Position numbers and translations under genes: made by a program. Of a DNA stretch of 18,798 nucleotides, positions 6,730 through 14,204 are shown in pieces. Numbering within the stretch: position 1 is the stretch's first letter; every line of letters begins with the position of its first letter. The notes beneath the pieces were generated by a model. That model searched no databases and had not been told where the DNA came from. It saw only the letters and a program-made list of their open reading frames with translations. The DNA comes from an uncultured Bacteroidota bacterium (GTDB lineage Bacteria > Bacteroidota > Bacteroidia > NS11-12g > UBA955), in assembly GCA_903953615.1 (NCBI GenBank), contig CAJBKH010000147.1, positions 1-18,798 of the forward strand, in the 5' to 3' direction.

Positions 6730-8760
6730 TTAAAGAAGGGTGCTATTGAATGGTTTGCTTATGAGTATAAGAAATTCTTTCTCACTTAAAATTGGGATAT
6801 TTAATTGTACCGCTTTTTCGAGTTTAGCGGGACCCATGTTTTCGCCTGCTACCACATAATCGGTTTTGCCAGTAATACCACTCGCATTTTTGCCGCCATT
6901 AATTTCTACCATGTGTTTGATTTCATCTCTGCTGTACTGACTGAATACGCCAGATATCACAATAGATTTGCCTGCAAGAATAGCCGATTCCATGACCTTC
7001 TCTTTCTCCATGTTCTCGAATTGAAGTCCAGCTGTTTTTAAGCGGGCGATTTGCTCAGCATGGTAAGGGTTTTGAAAATATTCGATGATGGATTCTGCTA
7101 TGCGCTCGCCAATTTCATCAACGGCTATCAAGGCTTCGAAACTGGCTGTTTGCAATTGTTCGATGGTTTTAAATTGAGCGGCTAATTTCTTCGCCACTGT
7201 TTCGCCAACATAACGAATACCCAAACCAAAGAGCACGCGTTGATATGGAATATTCACAGCGGCTTTAATGCCATCTACTAAATTTTGTGCCGACTTTTCC
7301 GCCATGCGGTCAAGCTGCAATACTGTTTCATATTTCAAATCAAATAAATCGGCAATGTTGTGCACCAAGCCACTTTCGTAGAGCAGTTGCACGGTCTCAT
7401 CGCCCATGCCATTAATGTCCATGGCTTTTCTATGAATGAAATGTTGAATGCGACCCACTACTTGTGGCGGACAACTTACCTCGTTCGGACAATAGTGATT
7501 GGCCTCGCCTTCTTTTCTCACCAACTCCGTTTGACATTCTGGGCAATGCGTAATATAAATGAGAGGAGGGGTTTCTTCATTTCTTTTTTCAAGATTAACG
7601 CCTGTTATTTTAGGAATAATTTCACCACCTTTTTCTACATACACATAGTCGCCCACACGCAAATCTAATCGCTCAATCTCATTGGCGTTGTGCAGTGATG
7701 CGCGCTTAACTGTTGTGCCCAATAAAAGTACGGGTTGTAAATTGGCTACTGGTGTAATAGAACCTGTTCTGCCTACTTGGTAGGCAATGCTCAACAATTG
7801 GGTGCAAGCGGCTTCGGTTTTAAACTTAAAGGCAATGGCCCAGCGTGGCGACTTAGCAGTGAAACCCAATTCCTCGCGTTGGTGATAGTCGTTTATTTTT
7901 AACACCACGCCATCAATATCATAACTTAAATTTTTGCGTTCCTTGTCCCAATAGTTGATGAAGTTAAAAACCGCTTCGATGTTCGAGCAAGTCTTGGTGT
8001 GCTCACTGATTTTTAAGCCCCATGCTTTCATCGCGATTAAACTATCGGCATGCGTTTTAATCATTTCCGTTTTTTCTATCAGTTGATACAAATAAATATC
8101 CAAAGGTCTTTTAGCAACATCGGCACTGTTTTGTAATTTGAGGGTGCCGGAGGCTACGTTGCGCGGATTGGCATAAAGTGGCTCACCTTCTTCTTCGCGT
8201 TGTTGGTTGAGGCGATCGAAGGCTTGGCGGTGCATGAAAATTTCGCCCCTCACTTCGAAGTTCATAGGGTAATCTCCTTTCATGCGGGTATGCAAGGCTT
8301 TAATGGTTTTTACATTGTCGGTTACCACATCGCCTTTGGTGCCATCGCCACGGGTAACGGCTCTTAGCAGTTGGCCATTTTCGTAATGCAAACTAATAGA
8401 AAGACCATCGAATTTTAATTCACAAACATATTCGTAATCGCTATGCCCTAATTGTTTGATAATGCGTTGATCGAAGTCGCGTAACTCATCTTCACTATAG
8501 GTATTCCCTAAACTCAACATGGGATATTGGTGGGTAAAGTTTTCGAAATTTTTATTGATGGCACCACCTACTTTTAAGGTTGGTGAATCGGGGTCGTAAA
8601 ATTCAGGGTGCGCTTTTTCTAATTTCTGCAATTCTTCTAATAATTGATCAAATTCATAATCACTAATCGTAGGGGCTGCTATAACGTAGTATTCGTAGTT
8701 GTAGCGCGAAAGGTCATTTCTTAACTGCGTAATTTTGTTTTCGATGTCAGAGGTGTGCAT
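6730..8760 (-). CDS. ligA: NAD-dependent DNA ligase
   Basis: This replicative ligase seals nicks using NAD+ as adenylate donor. From the ATG at 8758-8760 the product is 676 residues, close to the usual 670. In order: the Ia domain with YNYEYYVIAAPTISDYEFDQL, the adenylation domain with the nucleophile in CELKFDGLS (K116), the RGEIF and DGVVLKIN motifs, the OB fold, a four-cysteine zinc site (CPEC … CPNEVSC), helix-hairpin-helix repeats and a C-terminal BRCT domain (from about AGKSIVISGVFSQYSRDEIK). An upstream ATG at 8787 would add nine residues, but it lies upstream of the candidate -7 box and overlaps the divergent gene's leader, so the inner start is preferred. Confidence 0.95.
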   Translation of the reverse strand: MHTSDIENKITQLRNDLSRYNYEYYVIAAPTISDYEFDQLLEELQKLEKAHPEFYDPDSPTLKVGGAINKNFENFTHQYPMLSLGNTYSEDELRDFDQRIIKQLGHSDYEYVCELKFDGLSISLHYENGQLLRAVTRGDGTKGDVVTDNVKTIKALHTRMKGDYPMNFEVRGEIFMHRQAFDRLNQQREEEGEPLYANPRNVASGTLKLQNSADVAKRPLDIYLYQLIEKTEMIKTHADSLIAMKAWGLKISEHTKTCSNIEAVFNFINYWDKERKNLSYDIDGVVLKINDYHQREELGFTAKSPRWAIAFKFKTEAACTQLLSIAYQVGRTGSITPVANLQPVLLLGTTVKRASLHNANEIERLDLRVGDYVYVEKGGEIIPKITGVNLEKRNEETPPLIYITHCPECQTELVRKEGEANHYCPNEVSCPPQVVGRIQHFIHRKAMDINGMGDETVQLLYESGLVHNIADLFDLKYETVLQLDRMAEKSAQNLVDGIKAAVNIPYQRVLFGLGIRYVGETVAKKLAAQFKTIEQLQTASFEALIAVDEIGERIAESIIEYFQNPYHAEQIARLKTAGLQFENMEKEKVMESAILAGKSIVISGVFSQYSRDEIKHMVEINGGKNASGITGKTDYVVAGENMGPAKLEKAVQLNIPILSEKEFLILISKPFNSTLL

Positions 8761-8771
8761 AAAAGATTTTT

Positions 8772-8779
8772 CAAAAATA
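8772..8779 (-). promoter_or_regulatory. -7 box of ligA
   Basis: On the - strand this reads TATTTTTG, an exact TAnnTTTG match ending 11 nt before the preferred ligA ATG. No TTG lies at the expected -33 distance, so the call depends on the box and its position. If used, the leader is under 10 nt. Confidence 0.35.
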
Positions 8780-8814
8780 AGCAACAAGTTTCAAAAAAAT
8801 GTTTAATGTTGAAT

Positions 8815-9072
8815 ATGGTAACACTTAAAATGAAAGACTTAAGTGCGAAAGAGATAGACCATGTATTAGAAATGGCATGGGAAGACCTGACACCATTCGA
8901 AGCAATAGAAGCTCAATATGGATTAAGTGAGGCTGATATCGTAAAAATAATGAAACTGGGCATGAAGCAAGCCGGTTCAGAAATGCTGAAACACCGAGCG
9001 GGCAAGGTCACGGATAGGCATCCGCATCTACTAGTGAAAGGATCACTGAAAAATTCAAGTGATAAGCGTTAA
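8815..9072 (+). CDS. DUF2805 / TIGR03643 family small protein
   Basis: The core MKDLSAKEIDHVLEMAWEDLTPFEAIEAQYGLSEADIVKIMKLGMK matches the conserved block of the DUF2805/TIGR03643 family, proteins of about 70-90 residues with no assigned function. The pattern of a short helix, then AWEDLTPFEAI, then GLSEADIVKIM looks like a small helix-turn-helix, so DNA binding is possible but unproven. Candidate starts are ATGs at 8755, 8806, 8815 and 8830; the family core begins right after 8830. The longest form would overlap ligA, so I place the start at 8815 (85 residues), with 8830 almost as likely. It is transcribed divergently from ligA and lies just ahead of ung. Confidence 0.75.
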   Translation: MVTLKMKDLSAKEIDHVLEMAWEDLTPFEAIEAQYGLSEADIVKIMKLGMKQAGSEMLKHRAGKVTDRHPHLLVKGSLKNSSDKR

Positions 9073-9077
9073 TTTTG
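9070..9077 (+). promoter_or_regulatory. -7 box upstream of ung
   Basis: TAATTTTG is an exact TAnnTTTG match that starts within the stop codon of the DUF2805 gene and ends 33 nt before the TTG start of ung. No clear -33 TTG is visible. Confidence 0.4.
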
Positions 9078-9110
9078 AAAATTCTTTTTTCAAGTTAATA
9101 CCTCTTCAAT

Positions 9111-9797
9111 TTGAACAACCCATCTGTTAAAATACACCCTTCATGGTTCCATGAATTACAATCGGAATTTGCAAAACCCTATTTTGCTGAATTGCAATCA
9201 TTTTTAAAAAATGAAAAGGAACAAGGACATACTATTTTTCCTAAAGGCGAAGCCATCTTTTCGGCTTTCGATTCAACACCTTTCGATCAAGTGAAAGTGG
9301 TAATCTTGGGTCAAGATCCCTACCACGACGAAGGGCAGGCCCATGGCTTGTGTTTTAGTGTGAACAAAGGCATGAAGTTGCCACCCTCTTTGAAAAATAT
9401 CTTCAAAGAATTACATAGCGATATTGGCTTTGTGCCACCCGCACATGGGTATTTGCAAAACTGGGCCGAACAAGGTGTATTGATGTTGAATGCCACCTTA
9501 ACGGTAAGGGCGCATACGCCTGGCAGTCATCAACAAAAAGGCTGGGAAATTTTTACCGACCAAGTGATACGATTATTGGATGCCAAGAAAGAAAATTTGG
9601 TATTTATTTTATGGGGAAAATACGCTCAAAATAAAAGTGTATTGATTAATAAACAAAAACACTTGGTGCTAACAGCAGCGCACCCTTCGCCCTTCTCGGC
9701 CCATACTGGATTCTTTGGTTCTGGTCACTTTTCAAAAACCAATGCTTATTTTGTTGAAAAAGGAATGCCTACAATTGATTGGCAATTGCCGCAGTAG
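9111..9797 (+). CDS. ung: Uracil-DNA glycosylase, TTG start
   Basis: Family 1 uracil-DNA glycosylase removes uracil from DNA to start base-excision repair. The 228-residue product shows the water-activating motif GQDPYHDEGQAHGL (D69), the uracil-contact stretch LNATLTVRAHTPGSH (N127) and the DNA-intercalation loop HPSPFSAHTGFFG (H191). Family length is about 220-230. The start must be non-ATG: an in-frame stop lies at 9096-9098, the only start-type codon before the conserved N-terminus is the TTG at 9111, and the first internal ATG falls after the active site. Seventeen bases separate its stop from the preferred start of the FtsE-like gene, whose longer alternative start would overlap ung. 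Confidence 0.95.
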   Translation: MNNPSVKIHPSWFHELQSEFAKPYFAELQSFLKNEKEQGHTIFPKGEAIFSAFDSTPFDQVKVVILGQDPYHDEGQAHGLCFSVNKGMKLPPSLKNIFKELHSDIGFVPPAHGYLQNWAEQGVLMLNATLTVRAHTPGSHQQKGWEIFTDQVIRLLDAKKENLVFILWGKYAQNKSVLINKQKHLVLTAAHPSPFSAHTGFFGSGHFSKTNAYFVEKGMPTIDWQLPQ

Positions 9798-9808
9798 TAT
9801 TAGTTTTG
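9779..9808 (+). promoter_or_regulatory. Promoter of the FtsE-like gene, near-leaderless
   Basis: TTG at 9779-9781 and TAGTTTTG at 9801-9808 are separated by 19 nt, a full match to the Bacteroidota promoter pattern. The -7 box ends 6 nt before the ATG at 9815, so the transcript would start within a few bases of the start codon. The -33 element lies inside the end of ung. Confidence 0.55.
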
Positions 9809-9814
9809 CGTATC

Positions 9815-10495
9815 ATGACTGCGGAATTATCTGTTATAAATTTAAGACAAGCCGATATTTTTCAAGAAAAAAATTTGGTGTTACACCAAGTCGACTTGGA
9901 AATTAATAAAGGCGAATTTGCCTACTTAATTGGTAAAACAGGCAGTGGCAAAAGTTCGCTCTTAAAAACCCTTTATGGTGAATTGAAATTAGAATTAGGC
10001 AATGGCAGTGTGGCTGGTTTTGATTTGGGAAAATTGAGCAGAAGAGCCGTACCTAAATTGAGAAGAAGATTGGGGATTATTTTTCAGGATTTTCAATTAT
10101 TGACCGACCGCAATGCCAAAGAAAATTTATTGTTTGTTTTGAAAGCCACGGGTTGGAAAAACAAAATGGAAATGGCCAAAAGAGTAGGAGAGGTTTTGCA
10201 CATCGTAGGTCTTGAAACAAAAGATTATAAAATGCCACACCAATTGAGCGGAGGCGAACAACAGCGTTTGGTGATTGCACGTGCTTTACTCAATAAACCA
10301 GAAGTGATTTTAGCCGATGAACCAACAGGTAATTTAGATCCAGAAATTTCTGATGATATCACACGTCTTTTACAATTTATTGCGAAAGAAGAAGGTACTG
10401 CAGTGTTAATGGCTACCCACGAACACCGCTTGCTCACACAGTTTCCAGCACGCATCATTAAAATCGAAAATAACAAAGTACACGATGCTGCTTAA
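9815..10495 (+). CDS. ftsE: ABC transporter ATP-binding protein, FtsE-like
   Basis: From the ATG at 9815 the product is 226 residues, a single ABC ATPase domain. Walker A is GKTGSGKS (40-47), the Q-loop is GIIFQDFQLL, the signature is LSGGEQQR, Walker B is VILADEPTGNLD, and the H-loop is MATHEH. The Q-loop FQDFQLL and the short length are typical of FtsE, which with the membrane protein FtsX links the divisome to peptidoglycan hydrolases. No ftsX is present in the window; in Bacteroidota it is often encoded elsewhere. An upstream ATG at 9779 would overlap ung and lie inside the promoter, so the inner start is preferred. The 3' end overlaps the thioesterase gene by 11 bp. LolD/MacB-type ATPases are the alternative. 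Confidence 0.8.
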   Translation: MTAELSVINLRQADIFQEKNLVLHQVDLEINKGEFAYLIGKTGSGKSSLLKTLYGELKLELGNGSVAGFDLGKLSRRAVPKLRRRLGIIFQDFQLLTDRNAKENLLFVLKATGWKNKMEMAKRVGEVLHIVGLETKDYKMPHQLSGGEQQRLVIARALLNKPEVILADEPTGNLDPEISDDITRLLQFIAKEEGTAVLMATHEHRLLTQFPARIIKIENNKVHDAA

Positions 10496-10901
10496 TACGA
10501 CTGTATACAGTTCGGTAATTGAAGTAAGGCCCGATGATATCGATTTATTTCAGCATGTGCACAGCAGTAAATACATGGACTTTGTTTTAGCCGCGCGTTA
10601 CGATCAGATGCACCGTTGCTATAAAATGAGCTTCGAAGAATTCATGAAACACGGCATGGGCTTCGTAATCATCGAAACAAAAATGCATTTTAAACGCGCC
10701 TTAAAAATGGGCGATAAAATGGAAATCAATACCCACATTGTTTCGCTTCAAAAAAACAATGTATTGGTGAATTTTGAAATCATTAATCAACAAACCAAAA
10801 AGGTGAGTTGCGATGGTTATTTCAATTACAGTCTAATCGATTTGAAAACCGGCAAGGCTTTAATAATTCCCGAATGGATCATCGAAAGATTTAGTTTGTA
10901 G
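10485..10901 (+). CDS. Hot-dog fold acyl-CoA thioesterase family protein
   Basis: A 138-residue single-domain hot-dog protein related to YbgC/FadM and 4-hydroxybenzoyl-CoA thioesterases, which hydrolyse acyl-CoA thioesters in the cytosol. The opening VRPDDIDLFQHVHSSKYMDFVLAARYDQM carries the family's D-x-D-x-x-x-H-V block with the catalytic aspartate region. It is followed by the alternating strands ETKMHFKRALKMGDKMEINTHIVSL and VLVNFEIINQQTKKVSCDGYFNYSLID. The substrate cannot be read from sequence. The start overlaps the FtsE-like gene by 11 bp, so translation is probably coupled, although a shared function is not obvious. Confidence 0.82.
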   Translation: MLLNTTVYSSVIEVRPDDIDLFQHVHSSKYMDFVLAARYDQMHRCYKMSFEEFMKHGMGFVIIETKMHFKRALKMGDKMEINTHIVSLQKNNVLVNFEIINQQTKKVSCDGYFNYSLIDLKTGKALIIPEWIIERFSL

Positions 10902-11065
10902 TGCATTACTCTTCATGCTGAATTGTAGCTTAACGTTAAGGTTTGCACTATTGGTTATCAATCATACTATTGTATTGCTAAACTTTTTATAGTCGACCCA
11001 AAAAAAGGGTTTCACAAAGTATTTAAACTTCGCAAAACCCCATCCTTATTTATTATGAAAAAATA

Positions 11066-11512
11066 CTACTTAATATCGATGCTTAATGGCAAGGCTGCTT
11101 CAACTTTTGGCAAGGTTAAAGTTAAGATGCCATTGTCGAATTGGGCCTCAATTTTAGCTTTGTTAATCTTCGAAACATTAAAGCTGCGAGAGAATTTGCC
11201 GAAATGAATTTCTCTCTTGTGAAGTTTTTCTGTTTCAGCAACGGTGGTGCTTTGTTTCTCGCCACTCACAGTTAAGAAATCGCCTTCAACATTAATTTTT
11301 ACGTCTTCTTTTTTCATGCCTGGCAAAGCCAAGTGAATTTCGAAGTGGTTGGCTTTTTCAAGAATATCTGCTTTAGGCGAAAATTGAACTTGCTCCCCAA
11401 AAGATTCTTGAAAAGATTTAGAGTCGTGTAAGAATTCATTTAAAAATGAATTGAAAGATTGTGGAATGATGGTTTCATTCATTAAGCTTGGTTTTGATTT
11501 TAAAAGTACCAT
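11066..11512 (-). CDS. Small heat-shock protein, Hsp20/alpha-crystallin family
   Basis: This ATP-independent holdase binds unfolding proteins in the cytosol. The 148-residue product has a variable N-terminal arm (1-45) and the alpha-crystallin domain from about PKADILEKANHFEIHLALPGMKKEDVKINVEG through FGKFSRSFNVS. It ends with the diagnostic FDNGILTLTLPK motif and a short tail. The start at 11510-11512 fits the family opening (MVLLK); an alternative ATG at 11482 would remove ten residues. A full TTG-N17-TAGATTTG promoter lies just upstream, and the leader contains a hairpin that can cover the start codon (11504-11543), which suggests temperature control of translation. The gene stands alone on its strand, downstream of the 390-residue membrane protein gene. 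Confidence 0.95.
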   Translation of the reverse strand: MVLLKSKPSLMNETIIPQSFNSFLNEFLHDSKSFQESFGEQVQFSPKADILEKANHFEIHLALPGMKKEDVKINVEGDFLTVSGEKQSTTVAETEKLHKREIHFGKFSRSFNVSKINKAKIEAQFDNGILTLTLPKVEAALPLSIDIK

Positions 11513-11543
11513 ATGATTGTTTTTATTAATTGTTATGGTACTT
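11504..11543 (-). promoter_or_regulatory. Candidate RNA thermometer covering the hsp20 start codon
   Basis: In mRNA sense, AAGTACCATA (11543 to 11534) is perfectly complementary to TATGGTACTT (11513 to 11504), leaving a 20-nt AT-rich loop. The second arm contains the ATG at 11512-11510. The stem has three G-C and seven A-U pairs, and its 5' arm starts about 3 nt after the predicted transcription start. A weak stem over the start codon of a small heat-shock gene is the arrangement seen in known RNA thermometers. It could instead be a DNA operator. Confidence 0.5.
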
Positions 11544-11549
11544 GGATTT

Positions 11550-11577
11550 CAAATCTAATTCCATTGCGCAAATACAA
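11550..11577 (-). promoter_or_regulatory. Promoter of hsp20
   Basis: On the - strand TTG (11577-11575) and TAGATTTG (11557-11550) are spaced by 17 nt, matching the primary Bacteroidota promoter. Transcription should start near 11546, giving a leader of about 34 nt. I see no sigma-32-like or CIRCE element. Confidence 0.6.
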
Positions 11578-11664
11578 GACAAAATGACGTAAAATGTAAA
11601 AAATATCATAAACAATGAGACATAATGGCGAATTCAAGCAGGTTGAGTCGGTCGTTTTGTGCGT

Positions 11665-12837
11665 TTACTCTGTAACAAAATACCAAGGAATGTTGAACCA
11701 TCCTTTTTTTGTATGCACTTGTACGGTGTTTTGAATGGCCTTTTTTTCATAAAGTTCGCGTGAAACAGTAATTTCATTTTTTTCTGAATAAGGTCCCCAA
11801 GGTGCTAGTTCAAAATGGTAAGAAGTATGCTTGCCTTTATCCACTTTCTTCTCAATTATTGTCACTTCATAGTCGACCGGTGTTGATGAATCGTACATGC
11901 CATTCAAACAAACAATAGCGCCATAGGAATACCCAAAAGTAAATAGACTAAAGGCAAATATGGTGAAGTAATCATTGATCTTTTTAAAGTTGAATTTGTT
12001 TTTACCGGTGAATAATAAAACAAGTAAAACCAGGGTTAAGATGATACAAGGTTTCCAAATATTTGAATAAGTAATCACATTGTAATCGAACAAAGCGCGC
12101 AAAGCCATTACGATACTAGGCACAAGTATCGCAAAAGTTAAATTGGGGTGAATGCTGTTGTTGAATTCATCAAGCCGTATCATCCCTTTAGAAAAATGAA
12201 TCAAGATAATGGCAATAATTGACATAGCCAAACAAGCCCATATGGATAGCTCATAAGGGTCGGTAAAAAACAAGGCCCATAAACCGATAGCGCCTCCTAC
12301 CCAATTGATGATTTTGGTGAGATTGGTGGTTCTTTCGAGGTTGATTTCTCTTTCTTCTTCTGTCGCACCAAAATTGGTGTCTTGCATAATTTCTTCTTCA
12401 TCAGTAATGCGTTCTAATAAATCAATGTCATCATAACGCTCACCAAGAAAGTTAAGAATATCATCAGTGCCTTTCAAGTAAGTACTCACCTTAATGGTTT
12501 TCTTTTGTTTTGTTTTTGGGAATATATAGATGTAATTGTCATCCATTCGGTAGTTTTTTATTTCATCGAATAGAAGGGTTCTTGTGCCAATGGCGCTTAC
12601 CATGTAAAGCTTCTCATCATCTATCACAAACTTACCTACAATGGCTTCACGCAATGCATATGCCATTAAGGCCACCATTCCTAATCCCAAGGGTATTGAA
12701 ACCCATCCCAGTCCTTTGCTAAGGTCTTTGTGCTCTAAAAACGGACTGATAGCAAACCATGTGAAGAATACGATGGCAACAGGTGTCACAATAAAAACAA
12801 AGATGGCCCAGCCTTTGGCTAGTTTAAATTCTTTCAT
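11665..12837 (-). CDS. Polytopic membrane protein of unknown function with PH-like region
   Basis: I do not recognise this 390-residue protein. It has two N-terminal membrane segments (about 13-35 and 44-64), then a cytosolic-looking stretch of about 70 residues (FVIDDEKLYMVSAIGTRTLL, then IKNYRMDDNYIYIFPK) whose strand pattern resembles bacterial PH-like domains. A charged Glu-rich linker (142-165) follows, then about five more membrane segments (175-312) and a soluble C-terminal domain of about 75 residues (from DYEVTIIEKKVDKGKHTSYHFELAPWGPY). The ATG start is supported by a full promoter 22 nt upstream. It is separated from hsp20 by about 150 bp and diverges from the thiolase gene. No operon partner hints at a role. 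Confidence 0.8.
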   Translation of the reverse strand: MKEFKLAKGWAIFVFIVTPVAIVFFTWFAISPFLEHKDLSKGLGWVSIPLGLGMVALMAYALREAIVGKFVIDDEKLYMVSAIGTRTLLFDEIKNYRMDDNYIYIFPKTKQKKTIKVSTYLKGTDDILNFLGERYDDIDLLERITDEEEIMQDTNFGATEEEREINLERTTNLTKIINWVGGAIGLWALFFTDPYELSIWACLAMSIIAIILIHFSKGMIRLDEFNNSIHPNLTFAILVPSIVMALRALFDYNVITYSNIWKPCIILTLVLLVLLFTGKNKFNFKKINDYFTIFAFSLFTFGYSYGAIVCLNGMYDSSTPVDYEVTIIEKKVDKGKHTSYHFELAPWGPYSEKNEITVSRELYEKKAIQNTVQVHTKKGWFNIPWYFVTE

Positions 12838-12859
12838 AATGGTGGGTTCGAGTAAACTA

Positions 12860-12889
12860 CAAATCTATTTGAATTCAATGTTGTTACAA
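12860..12889 (-). promoter_or_regulatory. Promoter of the 390-residue membrane protein gene
   Basis: On the - strand TTG (12889-12887), a 19-nt spacer and TAGATTTG (12867-12860) give a full match to the Bacteroidota pattern. The predicted leader is about 20 nt. Confidence 0.55.
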
Positions 12890-12949
12890 ATTGTATTTTT
12901 ATAAATAATGAAATACTTTAAATCTATCACTTATACCATTACAATTTCC

Positions 12950-12957
12950 TAATTTTG
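12950..12957 (+). promoter_or_regulatory. -7 box of the thiolase gene, near-leaderless
   Basis: TAATTTTG is an exact TAnnTTTG match ending 5 nt before the ATG at 12963, so the mRNA would begin at or within a few bases of the start codon. No TTG is seen at the -33 distance. Confidence 0.45.
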
Positions 12958-12962
12958 CACCA

Positions 12963-14165
12963 ATGAAAGAAACCATTTATGTAATTGATGCCGCTAGAAC
13001 GCCTGTTGGTAAATATGCTGGAACTTTAGCCCATACCCGTCCGGATGATTTGGCTGCCATGGCCATTAAAGGCTTAATGGATAGAAATAAAAACATTCCT
13101 TTTGATTTAACTGAAGAGGTTATTTTAGGAGATGCCAACCAAGCAGGTGAGGACAATAGAAACGTAGCAAGAATGGCACTTTTATTAGCTGGTATGCCAA
13201 TTACAGTGGCTGGTTATACTGTCAACCGTTTATGCGCAAGCGGTCTGCAAGCCATCGCCAATGCGAGTATGGAAATCGCCCAAGGCAATGGCGAGTTATA
13301 CATTGCAGGTGGTGTAGAGAGCATGAGCCGTGCCCCTTTCGTAATGGCCAAATCAGATACGGCTTTTGGTCGCGCGCCCGAGATACATGATACCACTATC
13401 GGCTGGCGTTTTACCAATCCAGCCCTTTCTAAATTATACCATCCTTATACCATGGGCGAAACTGCAGAGAATGTCGCAGCGCAATGGAATATCAGTCGCG
13501 AAGAGCAAGATGCCTTTGCTTATAACTCTCAATTAAAATGGAGCGAGGCTAATAAAATCAATGCGTTCGACAATGAATTGATACCAGTACATATTCCTCA
13601 GAAAAAAGGCGATGCCATTGTTTTCAATAAAGATGAGCAACCGCGTTTGAGCAGCATGGAAGTACTGGGTGCTTTGAAACCAGCTTTCAAAAAAGATGGC
13701 AGTGTAACAGCAGGTAATTCTAGTGGAGTGAACGATGGAGCAGCAGCTTTGGCTTTGGCTTCAGAAAGTTTTGTAAAAGCACATAACTTAAAACCTTTAG
13801 CGCGTGTTGTATCCAGTGCCGCTAGTGGAGTGCATCCTCAAATCATGGGCATTGGTCCTGTAGAGGCAAGCCGCAAAGCCTTGAAGCGTGCAGGTTTAAG
13901 CATTGCCGACTTAGGTTTAGTGGAATTGAATGAGGCTTTTGCTAGTCAGAGTATTGCTTGTATGAGAGAATTGGGTTTAAATCCTGATATCGTAAACGTG
14001 AATGGTGGCGCTATTGCCATTGGACATCCATTGGGATGCAGTGGTGCGAGAATCAGCACAACTTTAATTCACGAAATGCAAAAAAGAAACAATTTGCGCT
14101 ATGGTTTAGCGACCATGTGTATTGGTGTTGGTCAAGGCCTTGCCATTGTTTACGAAAAAATGTAA
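12963..14165 (+). CDS. pcaF: Acetyl-CoA acyltransferase, 3-oxoadipyl-CoA thiolase-like (PcaF/PaaJ type)
   Basis: This degradative thiolase cleaves a 3-oxoacyl-CoA with CoA to release acetyl-CoA. The 400-residue length equals that of PcaF. Catalytic residues are visible: C91 in NRLCASGLQ, H355 in IGHPLGCSGAR and C386 in ATMCIGVGQG. Stretches typical of PcaF/PaaJ are AGEDNRNVARMALLLAG, GGVESMSRAPFVM, DTTIGWRFTNP and GNSSGVNDGAAAL. In PcaF/PaaJ the product is succinyl-CoA plus acetyl-CoA from 3-oxoadipyl-CoA. However, no aromatic-degradation partner is nearby, and many Bacteroidota use such enzymes in general beta-oxidation or ketone-body metabolism. The class is certain; the substrate is not. 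It diverges from the 390-residue membrane protein gene and converges with the exonuclease gene, leaving a 39-bp gap with nothing notable. Confidence 0.88.
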   Translation: MKETIYVIDAARTPVGKYAGTLAHTRPDDLAAMAIKGLMDRNKNIPFDLTEEVILGDANQAGEDNRNVARMALLLAGMPITVAGYTVNRLCASGLQAIANASMEIAQGNGELYIAGGVESMSRAPFVMAKSDTAFGRAPEIHDTTIGWRFTNPALSKLYHPYTMGETAENVAAQWNISREEQDAFAYNSQLKWSEANKINAFDNELIPVHIPQKKGDAIVFNKDEQPRLSSMEVLGALKPAFKKDGSVTAGNSSGVNDGAAALALASESFVKAHNLKPLARVVSSAASGVHPQIMGIGPVEASRKALKRAGLSIADLGLVELNEAFASQSIACMRELGLNPDIVNVNGGAIAIGHPLGCSGARISTTLIHEMQKRNNLRYGLATMCIGVGQGLAIVYEKM

Positions 14166-14204
14166 TAAGGATTGCGGTTGTTCAATACGACCTAAGCTAC
14201 ATTA

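Noticed and set aside
7360..7668. 102-codon frame antisense to ligA
   Set aside because: It lies fully inside the conserved ligA coding region, has no recognisable domain and has no promoter; it is a shadow frame.
10996..11010. ACCC-A7-GGGT hairpin as a terminator for the thioesterase gene
   Set aside because: The stem is only 4 bp and no T-tract follows on either strand.
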